From assembly GCA_014192625.1 (NCBI GenBank), contig BJHM01000007.1, forward strand, positions 62,001 through 126,000: DNA of 64,000 nt, written 5' to 3'. This document shows positions 27,216 through 36,073 of this stretch, in pieces. The notes under the pieces are model-generated. The model was not told where the DNA came from. It made no database searches and saw nothing but the letters and a program-made list of their open reading frames with translations. The position numbers and the translations under genes were made by a program. Position 1 is the stretch's first letter, and every line of letters begins with the position of its first letter. This DNA comes from Planctomycetota bacterium (GTDB taxonomy: Bacteria; Planctomycetota; UBA1135; UBA2386).

Positions 27216-28733
27216 TCAGCGCAGCTGGCGCCCCATTAGGCGCGCGCCAAGTCCATCCAGCATGTCCTTGAACATCCGGTCGGTCTGGGTGCGATCTCGG
27301 ATTTTGGTTACCGCGTAAAGTACGGTGGTGTGATCGCGGTTGCCAAATATCCGGCCGATGTCTTCGAGCGACATCTCGGTGTGTTCGCGCAGTAAAAACA
27401 TCGCGATCTGGCGTGGCAGGCTTACCGCCTGCGTCCGGCTCTTGCCGGTGAGGTCGCGAGCCGAAAGGGCAAACTCTGCCGTGATCAGGCCCATCACATC
27501 ATCTACCGACACAAGTGCAAGTCGCGTAACGGCGACACCGCGCAGCGCTTCTTCGGCTAGCTGGAGGGAGATTGGGCGACCAGTGATCGCGGCAACGCCA
27601 ACGACCTTGATCACGGCGCCTTCGAGCTCGCGGATGTTGACTGTGACGCGCTCGGCAATGTAGTTGGCGACTTCTTCAGTTAAATCAACGCCACGGCCCT
27701 TGGCCTTGCGCCGCACGATTGCAACGCGGGTATCAAAGCATGGTGCCTCGATCTCTGCGACCAAGCCCCACTTGAAGCGCGACACCAGGCGCTCTTCGAT
27801 CGTCGGGATATCGACCGGCGGCCGGTCCGAGGACATGACGATCTGCTTTTGTGCGTCGTAGAGCGCGTTGAACGTGTGGAAGAACTCGTCTTGCGTCTTG
27901 TCCTTGCTCGCAAGGAACTGGATGTCGTCGATGACCAACACGTCCACCCTGCGGTGGAAGTTTCGGAACTCATCGAGCGCGTTGTTCTGGATTGCGTTGA
28001 TGAACGTGTTGGTGAAGTCCTCACAGGAAAGGTAGAGCACCCGCGCTTGCGGGGTCTGCTTCATCACGTTTTGGCAGATGGCTTGCAATAAGTGCGACTT
28101 GCCAAGGCCGACGTTGCCGTGGATGAACAACGGGTTGTATGCCGAACCCGGATTTTCACCGGCGGCAAGTGTGGCTGCGTGCGCCAATCGGTTGCATGGT
28201 CCCACGATGAACTTATCGAAGGTGTAGTTTGGATTGAGTTGAGCCCTACGCAGCTTGTGTTCGTGCACGCTTTGGCCAAGTGCCCTGCCACTGGGGGGCA
28301 TGCCAGCGGGGGGCACGCCTCGCGCCTCTGCAAAACGCGGTGGCTCGGCACCTTCGACAATGCGGTTCTCAGCCAGCCGGACGGTCGCATTTGCGCCAAG
28401 AAAGGCAAGGCTGTCCCAGCCATCCTCGTTGCGGACCGCAAGTAAGAGCTTGCGCGACTTGCCATCGATGTTGGCGACTTCCTGCAACGTGGGCAGGTGG
28501 TTTTTTTGGATCCAGTCGCGGACAAATTGACTAGTGACCGAAAACTCCATTTCTCCGTCGTCCATGCGGCAGATGCGCAGGGACTTGAACCAAGTTTCAA
28601 ACTGTTCGCGCCGGATCTTGGCGAAGAGTTTGGTAAAAATAAGCTCTTGCAGGTTTGGCTCGGCTTTGAGGCCGAGCTCAACAGACGGGGAATCCACCAT
28701 GTGGAGAATTGGTGGTCGGTGAGCGACGCCCAT
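27216..28733 (-). CDS. dnaA: Chromosomal replication initiator
   Basis: AAA+ ATPase that melts oriC. Domain I (FTKLFAKIRREQFETWF) mediates DnaB contact. A linker rich in Pro and Gly follows (about residues 125-160), then the AAA+ domain with Walker A GNVGLGKS (206-213) and Walker B VLVIDD (265-270). The C-terminal helix-turn-helix with GNRDHTTVLYA is the DnaA-box-binding signature. The protein has 505 residues from ATG 28733; an ATG at 28700 would remove 11 residues and neither has a ribosome site. The upstream 217-base spacer (28734-28950) shows no clear DnaA boxes. Confidence 0.97.
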   Translation of the reverse strand: MGVAHRPPILHMVDSPSVELGLKAEPNLQELIFTKLFAKIRREQFETWFKSLRICRMDDGEMEFSVTSQFVRDWIQKNHLPTLQEVANIDGKSRKLLLAVRNEDGWDSLAFLGANATVRLAENRIVEGAEPPRFAEARGVPPAGMPPSGRALGQSVHEHKLRRAQLNPNYTFDKFIVGPCNRLAHAATLAAGENPGSAYNPLFIHGNVGLGKSHLLQAICQNVMKQTPQARVLYLSCEDFTNTFINAIQNNALDEFRNFHRRVDVLVIDDIQFLASKDKTQDEFFHTFNALYDAQKQIVMSSDRPPVDIPTIEERLVSRFKWGLVAEIEAPCFDTRVAIVRRKAKGRGVDLTEEVANYIAERVTVNIRELEGAVIKVVGVAAITGRPISLQLAEEALRGVAVTRLALVSVDDVMGLITAEFALSARDLTGKSRTQAVSLPRQIAMFLLREHTEMSLEDIGRIFGNRDHTTVLYAVTKIRDRTQTDRMFKDMLDGLGARLMGRQLR

Positions 28734-28950
28734 CTGGGGGAAGGGCGGCGGTTACGCGACAGAGAGGGCTGATCGTAGAATCACTACGGCCAGGCTAGCC
28801 GCAGTAACATTCCACGTGAGTGCTTTCTGTACCGACCCCGAGCAAACATGCCAACACTTCGGCCACATGTTTTTTTCTGAGATCGATCCCTAGTTGGTGA
28901 AATGACTGATGTGCTTGTAGGAATAACGACTTGAGAGCATCAAGCGCCGG

Positions 28951-30072
28951 TCAATTTTTTTTCTGCACTCGCGCAATAACTTGGGAAAATAATTCGGCAG
29001 CTCGCGCGCCGAAGTTCGAGTCATCATTTGGCCCAAAGCTGACTCGAATGCAGCAGCGCGCCTGATCCGCACTCAGCCCCATTGCAAGCAATACGCGTGG
29101 TGGTAGCGGTGAGCCTGAAGAGCATGCGGAACCTTGCGAAATTGCGATTCCTGCAAGATCAAGAGCTGGCAAAAGACTGCGGCCATCGACGTTCAACACC
29201 TGCAACAGAAAAGTATTTGGCAGACTTGTTGGTGGTGTCAACGCGACCCACAAGGGATTGAGGCTCCGCAAGGTTTGTTCGAACGCGGATCGTGCGCCGG
29301 CCATTTTTTCAGCTCGCATCGGTTGCTCAAGAATCGCCAACTCAATCGCCAACGCAGTGGCAGCCGCATGTGCTGGACTGACTGTGCCAGAACGTAAGCC
29401 GCGTTCCTGGCCACCACCGCGCAGCAGTGGCAGTAGGCGTTCCGTTGCGTGTCGCACGACCAACAATCCGGTACCACGTAGACCGCCTGCCTTGTGCGGC
29501 GAGAACGCAATCGAAGTGGCGGCAGCACACGCTGCGCGCACAGAGATACGACCAAGGGACTGGGCGGCATCGACATGCAGTGGGATGCCAAGCTTTGCGC
29601 ACAGTTGCGCAGCGGCAGCTACGTCTTGGATGGTGCCTACTTCACTTTGGCCGTGCACCAGGCAAGCGAGGCCAACAGGTGTGACTGGTTCGGAGATCGC
29701 TATGCGTGCGTTACTGTCGAGTTGCCATGTGACGATGCCGCGTTGTTCTGCCGGCTCTCGCACCGAAGCATGTTCGACTTCGCCAAGCAGGACGGGCAAG
29801 TGAAGAGCACCCAGGCCGCGCACGGCGAGATTGTTGGACTCGGTGCCACCCGACGTAAACAGCACATCTTCCAACGCGACAAAGAGCGCCGTTGCGATTT
29901 GTTGTCTTGCCGTCTCAACCTCGTTGCGCGCGCGGCGGCCACCGGCATGCAGGCTCGAAGGGTTGCCTGGGCAGCGATGCTCGACCTCGAGGAAGCGTTC
30001 GAGTACGCGCGGATCCACAATCGAGCCAGCGTTGTGATCGAGGAAGAAGTTTGGCGCGTTTACGGCACTCAT
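28951..30072 (-). CDS. Cysteine desulfurase (NifS/IscS-like)
   Basis: A PLP enzyme that removes sulfur from cysteine for Fe-S or thiol synthesis. Visible features are GGTESNN (cofactor phosphate), His101, HVDAAQ (Asp168 and Gln171), the PLP lysine Lys194 in SPHKAGG, and the persulfide cysteine Cys317 in GSACSSGS. The 373-residue length is normal. The ATG at 30072 overlaps the bshA stop as TGATG, supporting coupling, although an ATG at 30078 also exists. The C-terminus ends in an eight-A run just before the stop. Linkage to bacillithiol genes suggests a thiol or sulfur-handling role; whether it serves Fe-S assembly is unknown. Confidence 0.88.
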   Translation of the reverse strand: MSAVNAPNFFLDHNAGSIVDPRVLERFLEVEHRCPGNPSSLHAGGRRARNEVETARQQIATALFVALEDVLFTSGGTESNNLAVRGLGALHLPVLLGEVEHASVREPAEQRGIVTWQLDSNARIAISEPVTPVGLACLVHGQSEVGTIQDVAAAAQLCAKLGIPLHVDAAQSLGRISVRAACAAATSIAFSPHKAGGLRGTGLLVVRHATERLLPLLRGGGQERGLRSGTVSPAHAAATALAIELAILEQPMRAEKMAGARSAFEQTLRSLNPLWVALTPPTSLPNTFLLQVLNVDGRSLLPALDLAGIAISQGSACSSGSPLPPRVLLAMGLSADQARCCIRVSFGPNDDSNFGARAAELFSQVIARVQKKN

Positions 30073-31187
30073 CAGCATCCGTTGCGACCAATGATTTTGG
30101 TGTAGAGATTCTGATACTGCTCAACCACCTGCGCGGAAGAGAAGTATTTGACCGCGCGGCGGCGCACAGCCTCACTTTGCTGGCGATAGAAAGCAGCGTC
30201 TTGCAAGAATGGCATCGCTGCGAGTGCCATCGCTTCCGGATTGTTGAATGGAGTAAGCGCGCCGGTATCCCCAAGCACTTCGGCCACACCGCCGACGCGC
30301 GTCGACACGCATGGCACGCCACAGCTCATGGCCTCCAACATGCTGAGTCCAAAACTCTCGGTCTCCGAGGCTGACAAAAACAGATCCGCGTCAGCGAGCA
30401 CCTCTTCAATGCTGTCTTTCGCACCGAGGTGCTCGATCGACGCACGGCAACCGAGTTCGATGCCGATGGTGAGAGCTTGCTCGCGATCGGGGCCATCGCC
30501 GACGAGCAGCAGGCGTGCCGGCATTTGCCGTTGAATGTGCGCAAATGCGCGAACCACATCCTCGGTGCGCTTCACTGCTCGAAAATTGGAAGCATGAACA
30601 AGGACGCGCTCTTGGTTGGCGCGTTGGTGCCAGCGAGGGCCTTTGCCTGGCTGGTAGCGATCCACATCGACGAAGTTCGGGATGACATGAATCTCACGCT
30701 GCACGCCGAACACGGCCCGAGTCTCATCAGCCAGATACTTGCTGACCGCGGTCACCGCATCGGACTGTTCGATCGCAAACTTCGTCGGTCGCGTGTACGC
30801 CGGGTCACTGCCCACCACGGTGATGTCGGTGCCGTGCAGGGTGGTGACGAACGGGAAGCACGTGCCGCACATCGTGCGTGCGAGGTAGGCACTGATCGCA
30901 TGTGGAATCGCGTAGTGGACATGGAAGACATCGATGCCGATTTCTTCGTGCACTTCGAGCATCCGCGTGGCGAGCGCCAGGTCGTAGGGCGGGTAGCGAA
31001 ACAGCGGGTAAGCTGAAACTTGCACCTGATGAAAGTGCAACCGGGGGATGCCATGCCGCATTCGGCTTGGCCGGTCGTAGCTCAGTAGATGAACTTCATG
31101 ACCGCCGAGTGCCAAAGAATGGGCCATCTCGGTGGCAACAACGCCACTGCCGCCGATGGTGGGATAGCACACAATGCCGATACGCAT
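30072..31187 (-). CDS. bshA: N-acetyl-alpha-D-glucosaminyl L-malate synthase (bacillithiol step 1)
   Basis: A GT-B (GT4) glycosyltransferase joining UDP-GlcNAc and L-malate. Family-specific stretches are clear: GGSGVVATE (12-20), HVHYAIPHA (89-97), TTLHGTDITVVGSD (115-128), SNFRAVKR (200-207) and the donor-binding E-x7-E pair Glu277/Glu285. At 371 residues it matches BshA. bshB1 and bshC lie a few genes upstream on the same strand, so the complete pathway is encoded within 5 kb. It overlaps the cysteine desulfurase by one base. Confidence 0.95.
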   Translation of the reverse strand: MRIGIVCYPTIGGSGVVATEMAHSLALGGHEVHLLSYDRPSRMRHGIPRLHFHQVQVSAYPLFRYPPYDLALATRMLEVHEEIGIDVFHVHYAIPHAISAYLARTMCGTCFPFVTTLHGTDITVVGSDPAYTRPTKFAIEQSDAVTAVSKYLADETRAVFGVQREIHVIPNFVDVDRYQPGKGPRWHQRANQERVLVHASNFRAVKRTEDVVRAFAHIQRQMPARLLLVGDGPDREQALTIGIELGCRASIEHLGAKDSIEEVLADADLFLSASETESFGLSMLEAMSCGVPCVSTRVGGVAEVLGDTGALTPFNNPEAMALAAMPFLQDAAFYRQQSEAVRRRAVKYFSSAQVVEQYQNLYTKIIGRNGC

Positions 31188-31248
31188 GGTGCGTCATGCT
31201 ACGAGGCGGGGTGCCATGTGTGGCAAGCTCCTGTGACAAGAGCAGAAC

Positions 31249-31866
31249 TCAGCGGGGTTCTTCGATCTCAAAAGCCATGGGCAGCTCAAACACCAGCCAT
31301 AGCTCGCTTGCGGTGTCGACCGCGAGATTGCAGCGGCCATGGAGTTGCGCGACGAATGCCCGCAAAGTGAGCGCGCGCTCCTTCAGGTGCGTGTCGGCGG
31401 CTCCGGGACTTGAATGCAGCTCGAACAGGACATCATCCCCTTCGCTGCGGGTGGTGATGATCAACTCGCCGCCACTGCCGGCGTGGGCGGCTGCGAGCGA
31501 GAGTGCGCGCTGCACGGCACAGGTCAACATGCCAGCACTACAAGCGACCAATGGTAGGTTCGTGCCGAGCCGTTGACGCACGAGTAGCGGATGGCCGGTC
31601 GCTTGCACGATCGATCGGGCGCAGTTGCCGACCACGCGATTGAGATCCGCGTCCTCATTTGTCTGGCACTCCGTCGTTTCGAGGATGCAGTTCACCAACT
31701 CTTGCAGTTGCCCAGTTTCGTCGCCGAGCGCATCGTCAACGCTGTCGAACTCCTGCCAGACTTCGGCGTTGAGGAGTTGACTGGCGTGTGCATCGATACG
31801 TCCGAGGCAGTTGCCAAGCAGGTGCTGCATTTTGCCGAGATTCAGGTCGCGGTCGCTTGCATCCAT
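31249..31866 (-). CDS. Degenerate histidine-kinase-like protein
   Basis: A 205-residue protein that does not match a family I can name. The C-terminal about 120 residues (from DLNRVVGNCARS to LWLVFELPMAF) follow the strand-helix order of a GHKL/HATPase_c domain. However, the position of the N box reads LSLAAAH with no Asn, and no G1/G2 glycine motifs are seen, so ATP binding is doubtful. The N-terminal part is helical and could be a dimerisation region. The ATG at 31866 was chosen to avoid overlap with parA. It lies between the Soj-like ParA and bshA on the same strand. Confidence 0.5.
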   Translation of the reverse strand: MDASDRDLNLGKMQHLLGNCLGRIDAHASQLLNAEVWQEFDSVDDALGDETGQLQELVNCILETTECQTNEDADLNRVVGNCARSIVQATGHPLLVRQRLGTNLPLVACSAGMLTCAVQRALSLAAAHAGSGGELIITTRSEGDDVLFELHSSPGAADTHLKERALTLRAFVAQLHGRCNLAVDTASELWLVFELPMAFEIEEPR

Positions 31867-31951
31867 GGACGCTGCCCTATCGACCAAAATCGCAGGCGAC
31901 TTGCGTGCTAGCGCCCACGCCAAAGGTCTAAGTCGCCGAAGGTGCGCTCGA

Positions 31952-32809
31952 TCAGCCCTCAGCTTCGCCCGGCATAGGCGATAAAGCCCCAGCCTTCGCC
32001 GCTGCTGTTTTCTTACTTTGCGCAGGGGCCGCAATAACTTTTACCCCGAGCATGTGGAGCAGTTCTTTAGCGAAACTGTCGTAGTCGCGCGCGCCATTGC
32101 TGCCGGGTGCATGTTCGAAAATAGTGCGACCAAAACTTGGTGCTTCAGCGAGCTTCACGTTGTTGCGAATGCGCGCCTTGGCGAGCAGGTTGCCAAAGTG
32201 AGCCTCGATTTCGCGTAGCACCTCGATGCTCAGGTTGGTGCGCGCATCGACCATGCATGGCAGCACCATTGCGACCTTGAGGGCTGGATTGAGGCGCTTT
32301 TGCACCAGTTGAATGACCTCCATCAACTTGGCCATGCCTTGAAGGGACAAGTACTCCGCTTGCATCGGGATGACCACGTGATCGGCGGCGACGAGCGCGT
32401 TGGCGGAGAGCACGCCGAGCGAGGGCGGGCAGTCAAAGATCATGAAGTCGCAGTGTGCAGTCTTGGCAAAAACGTCGATCGCTTCACGCAGGATGGTCTC
32501 GCGGCCGATGCGGTTGGCGAGCACCTGTTCGACGCCGGCCAAGGATGCGTCACTCGGAATGACGGATAGGTTTTCTTGCGAGGTTGGCTGCACCAGATCG
32601 GCGAGTGGCGTGTCCTCGACGAGGAGGCTCGTCATTGTGTTGCTCTCAAGGTCAGGTCGCTTATCGACGTGCACCGTCAAGTTGGCTTGCGGGTCCATGT
32701 CGAGCAGCAGCACCTTGAAGCCGAGCCGAGCGAGCGCGGCGCCGAGATTTACTGTCGTCGTCGTCTTGCCGACGCCGCCCTTTTGGTTGATGACCGCGAT
32801 GCTGCGCAT
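31952..32809 (-). CDS. ParA/Soj-type ATPase (not next to parB)
   Basis: A deviant-Walker ATPase with KGGVGKTT (residues 10-17), LLLDMDPQANLT (Walker A') and FDCPPSLG (Walker B). The C-terminal part (DARTNLS, IRNNVKLAEAPSFG) is the canonical chromosomal ParA/Soj pattern. It adds an Ala/Lys-rich tail. It acts on nucleoid DNA to position ParB-parS or other cargo. No parB is adjacent; the parB in this window sits 31 kb away beside a different ParA. Its neighbours are bshB1 upstream and the kinase-like protein downstream. Confidence 0.85.
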   Translation of the reverse strand: MRSIAVINQKGGVGKTTTTVNLGAALARLGFKVLLLDMDPQANLTVHVDKRPDLESNTMTSLLVEDTPLADLVQPTSQENLSVIPSDASLAGVEQVLANRIGRETILREAIDVFAKTAHCDFMIFDCPPSLGVLSANALVAADHVVIPMQAEYLSLQGMAKLMEVIQLVQKRLNPALKVAMVLPCMVDARTNLSIEVLREIEAHFGNLLAKARIRNNVKLAEAPSFGRTIFEHAPGSNGARDYDSFAKELLHMLGVKVIAAPAQSKKTAAAKAGALSPMPGEAEG

Positions 32810-32862
32810 GGATGGACCTGGAGAGAGCGCATCGCGTCGGCGAAAAACCGGCGCTGCGGCGC

Positions 32863-33564
32863 TCAGGCCATTAGAGAACTCAGGTCGCGCAGGGGCAAAG
32901 GTCCATCGATTACGAATGGCTCCGCAGCTACACAGCCGATGCGCATTCCATTAAATCGGTCACGAGCCTGTGCGCGCTCCAGCACGTCCACGCTCTGCAG
33001 TAGATGGGCGCGGTCATTTGGTGCGAGCTGGCTCTGGTAACAACGGATGACCTCGGCTTTGCGGTCGACAAGATCGCTGATGTCAATGGCGAGGCTCGGT
33101 TCGACCGGAATGTTACCGGGATAACGCAGCAGCAATCGCGGCCGATGGGGCGCGCCAAGTTCGGGCGCGAAGTTGCGCAAACCTGCGTGGAAGAATGAGC
33201 GGGTAGCGAGCTGAGCTACGGCTGTGTGATCTGGGTGCACGTCGCGCTCGACTGGTGCGAACAAGAGGCGCGGCTTCGCTGCGCGGATGGCTGCGACCAG
33301 CGCTCTGGTCGAGGCATCATCGACGACGACCGAGGTATCGGCGAGACCAAGATTGTCGCGCGCAACTACGCCGAGCAACTTGGCAGCAGCCGCAGCCTCA
33401 AGCAGACGTTCGGCGGCGCTGCCGCGAGATCCCTTCTCGCCGCGTGTGCAATCGACGATGCCACAGCGGAAGCCTTGCGCAACGAGGCGCAGGATCGTGC
33501 CGGCAGCAGCCATCTCTACGTCGTCGGGATGCGGCCCCACGAACAACACATCACAAGCGATCAC
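32863..33564 (-). CDS. bshB1: Bacillithiol biosynthesis deacetylase
   Basis: A zinc-dependent LmbE/PIG-L hydrolase that deacetylates GlcNAc-malate. The zinc motif PHPDDVE (His12, Asp15) and the distal HPDH (His110-His113) are intact, with the TRGEKGSRG loop typical of BshB1. GTG at 33564 is chosen: GGAG lies 7 bases upstream and the resulting 233-residue length fits the family, whereas the longer reading frame adds unrelated residues. It begins one base after the bshC stop. Confidence 0.92.
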   Translation of the reverse strand: MIACDVLFVGPHPDDVEMAAAGTILRLVAQGFRCGIVDCTRGEKGSRGSAAERLLEAAAAAKLLGVVARDNLGLADTSVVVDDASTRALVAAIRAAKPRLLFAPVERDVHPDHTAVAQLATRSFFHAGLRNFAPELGAPHRPRLLLRYPGNIPVEPSLAIDISDLVDRKAEVIRCYQSQLAPNDRAHLLQSVDVLERAQARDRFNGMRIGCVAAEPFVIDGPLPLRDLSSLMA

Positions 33565-33565
33565 G

Positions 33566-35140
33566 TCACAACTCCAGGATGCCGTGTTCGGTTGAGAATG
33601 GATCTGCCGCATCGACCAATGTCGCGCCCAAAGAAGGACCATGAGTCACGAGGAACATCAGCGGCCCGAGCACGCGTTCTTGCAGTCGGCTGCGCGGCCT
33701 GAGGCATGCGCAAAGATTGCGGATCTGTCGAAGTCCAGTGCCTTCGCGGTTCTGCCGTGCGACGCGCAGCTTTTGCGCGAGCTTGCCGAGTTCATCGCTT
33801 GCCTTGGTGCGCGCGCGGTCGATCGCCGACAGTAGCGAAGCGTCGACAGTCACCAATCGCTGACCAATCTGATCGAGCGAGTCGCGCAAGCGGGTGGCAA
33901 CGTCGTCGATCTCATCCTCGACACCGCCTTGAGCCTCACTCTTGATACCTGCTCCGAGTTTTTCCGGCCCTTGTTCCAGGTCGGCCAGGTCCCAGCCAAA
34001 CTTAGTGAGGATGCGCTGCATCGACGGCTCGACCAGCGTGAGCGAAGCGCGCGGGATGAAGGCTGGTTGTGGTACGCCGAGTAAACGGTAGAGCGGTGCC
34101 ACGACTGCCAAATAGCTGAGTTCGCCGGGACCGACGACGAAGCCGATCGTCGGCAGGCACGCATCCTGCCAAAGCGGGCGCAGCAGTGCACCCGGGCTGA
34201 GGTTTTCCGGGCTGCTGAAGCGTTCGTTGTCGGCTAGCGGCTGACGGCGTTTGCCAATCGTGTCAAACATCAGCGTCGTTGAAGGATCGATCGTCACGTC
34301 GACACCGAGGTCGGTGAGCTGGTCGCAGCTCTGGCGCACCACGTTGCGGATGCTGTCTGCCTTTGTCCACCAGCTTTCGAGGGTCGCAAACGCTTGCATC
34401 GGCAAGTCGCGCGGTTCGATGATCAACAGTCCGTGCTCGCCGAATAGCGCGAACATCATGCGCGCCATCGAGTCGCCGAGAGTCTCTTCTGGCGTGCGGG
34501 AGCGGAATAGATCCAACGCCCACTTGCGGTACTCGGACTGTGGAATCAGTGGGTCGATCTCATCGAGGAGCTTCTGCACTTCGTCGCCGCAGCGGACCGA
34601 GCGCAGCGGTGCGCCATCGCGCTCAAGATCGAGACGGAAGCGTTGAATCTCTTGGCCGCCGTTGACGAGGAACAGTCGATTGGCTTCTTCTAGATCGTGG
34701 TCGTCGCTGTGGTTCCAAAACACCGGTACGCAGCGCATTTCCGGGTCTGCCTGCTCGATTTCGCGGCAGAGGCGGATGGCGGTTGCGACCTTGAACAGGC
34801 TGAACAGCGGCCCACCTACCAGTCCCGGCTGCTGGCCGGTGATCACGAGGCGCACCTTTGGATTGGTCAGCGAGTCCGCATTGGCAAGCACGGCCGAAGG
34901 CGCGTCATGCCGTTCGGCATAGGCGCGGAACGCAATGGCGAGCGCCTCGCGCGGCACTGCCCTGGGTGCTGCGCTTTTCGTTTTGAACAGTAGTTCGGCA
35001 ACGTTCTTCGGTCGCTTGCCAAGGTAGGCGCCGACATCGAGGTCATCTTCGAGATATCGCTGGTGCACATCAGATGTGCCCAGTTGACGAAAGGAGATGT
35101 GTCGCAACGTCAGTTTCTCAGCGTCAGGTGTTCTAAGCAT
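33566..35140 (-). CDS. bshC: Bacillithiol biosynthesis cysteine-adding enzyme
   Basis: Adds L-cysteine to glucosaminyl-malate to complete bacillithiol. Signature regions are ITGQQPGLVGGPLFSLFK in the nucleotide-binding fold and PVFWNHSDDHDLEEANR, with a later long coiled-coil segment. The 524-residue length is normal. The ATG at 35140 overlaps the pyrF stop by 8 bases; an ATG at 35149 is the alternative. It is the first bsh gene of the cluster in transcription order: pyrF, bshC, bshB1, parA, kinase-like, bshA, cysteine desulfurase. Confidence 0.93.
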   Translation of the reverse strand: MLRTPDAEKLTLRHISFRQLGTSDVHQRYLEDDLDVGAYLGKRPKNVAELLFKTKSAAPRAVPREALAIAFRAYAERHDAPSAVLANADSLTNPKVRLVITGQQPGLVGGPLFSLFKVATAIRLCREIEQADPEMRCVPVFWNHSDDHDLEEANRLFLVNGGQEIQRFRLDLERDGAPLRSVRCGDEVQKLLDEIDPLIPQSEYRKWALDLFRSRTPEETLGDSMARMMFALFGEHGLLIIEPRDLPMQAFATLESWWTKADSIRNVVRQSCDQLTDLGVDVTIDPSTTLMFDTIGKRRQPLADNERFSSPENLSPGALLRPLWQDACLPTIGFVVGPGELSYLAVVAPLYRLLGVPQPAFIPRASLTLVEPSMQRILTKFGWDLADLEQGPEKLGAGIKSEAQGGVEDEIDDVATRLRDSLDQIGQRLVTVDASLLSAIDRARTKASDELGKLAQKLRVARQNREGTGLRQIRNLCACLRPRSRLQERVLGPLMFLVTHGPSLGATLVDAADPFSTEHGILEL

Positions 35141-36002
35141 GGGCGGCATGTCGGGCGACGGCGAGACACTCGGCTGCGAATGCCGCCGCCGCAGAGTCGA
35201 TTTTGTGGAGCCATCCCGCGTCGTCGGGCGTGAAGGCCTGCATGACACCGCGGCTCTGATTGATGAGCGCACCGAGCCCGCGTCGATCGAAGGCGGCAGT
35301 TAGATCGGCAACCTTGCCGCCTTGCGCGCCGATGCCGGGCAGTAGTAGCCACGAGTGCGGCAAGCGCGCGCGCAGCCGGGCAAGTTCTTGCGGCCATGTT
35401 GCGCCGACTACTGCGCCGACTGGTGAGTAACCATCGAACTGCGGTAGTTCGCGGCCCCATTGCGTCACGGCATCGGCGACTACATCGCACAGCGATTGCT
35501 CGCCGATGCGCAGGTCCTGAAAATCGGCTGCGCCTTTGTTGCTGGTTCGAACGAGCACGAACACCGCTTTGCCGCCGCGCTCTGGTCTGCAGTGTTGCAG
35601 GAATGGCGCCACCGAGTCGGTGCCGAGATAAGGGTGAAGAGTTAGCGCGTCGGCGATTTTGAAATGCCCTTCGGCGTAGGCTTCAGCGGTGCTGCCGATA
35701 TCGCCGCGCTTGATGTCGCCGAGCACCAGCAAGCCATGTTCATGTGCGACCGCGCAGGTCGTTTCGTATGCCGCGTAGCCAGCGCTACCAAAACACTCGA
35801 AGAATGCGATGTTGGGTTTGACTACTGGCGAATGGCGCGCGATCACAGGCAGCGCGGCGCGATAGAACGCAACGATGCGCTCGACAGCCGAAGTGCCCCT
35901 CACTTGTTGAGGCAGTGCGTCGATGCGCGGGTCGAGCCCGATTACAATTGGTGCAGCGCCGTTGTGGATGCGCTCAGCAAGCTGTTGGACGAAGGAGGAC
36001 AT
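35133..36002 (-). CDS. pyrF: Orotidine 5'-phosphate decarboxylase
   Basis: The last step of UMP synthesis. The 289-residue length and the motif LGDIKRGDIGST, with Asp96, Lys98 and Asp101 as the catalytic array, identify the longer type-2 (actinobacterial/planctomycete-style) PyrF. A second conserved block is ALTLHPYLGTDS. It overlaps bshC by 8 bases. No other pyrimidine gene is near, so the linkage with bacillithiol genes is probably positional. Confidence 0.94.
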   Translation of the reverse strand: MSSFVQQLAERIHNGAAPIVIGLDPRIDALPQQVRGTSAVERIVAFYRAALPVIARHSPVVKPNIAFFECFGSAGYAAYETTCAVAHEHGLLVLGDIKRGDIGSTAEAYAEGHFKIADALTLHPYLGTDSVAPFLQHCRPERGGKAVFVLVRTSNKGAADFQDLRIGEQSLCDVVADAVTQWGRELPQFDGYSPVGAVVGATWPQELARLRARLPHSWLLLPGIGAQGGKVADLTAAFDRRGLGALINQSRGVMQAFTPDDAGWLHKIDSAAAAFAAECLAVARHAAHA

Positions 36003-36073
36003 GACCGAACGCAGAGACTAGCGCTTCATCGTGTCGGTCCCAGTGTTCAACTGATCCAGACTCACACCATCTG

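Noticed and set aside
28807-28822. CACGTG-centred sequence (28813-28818) resembling a parS site upstream of dnaA
   Set aside because: Only the core TCCACGTGA matches; the outer parS bases do not, and CACGTG occurs many times in this GC-rich window.
28956-28963. Eight-A run (minus strand) just before the cysteine desulfurase stop as a programmed slippage site
   Set aside because: It lies at the last two codons, and a shifted frame adds no recognisable domain.
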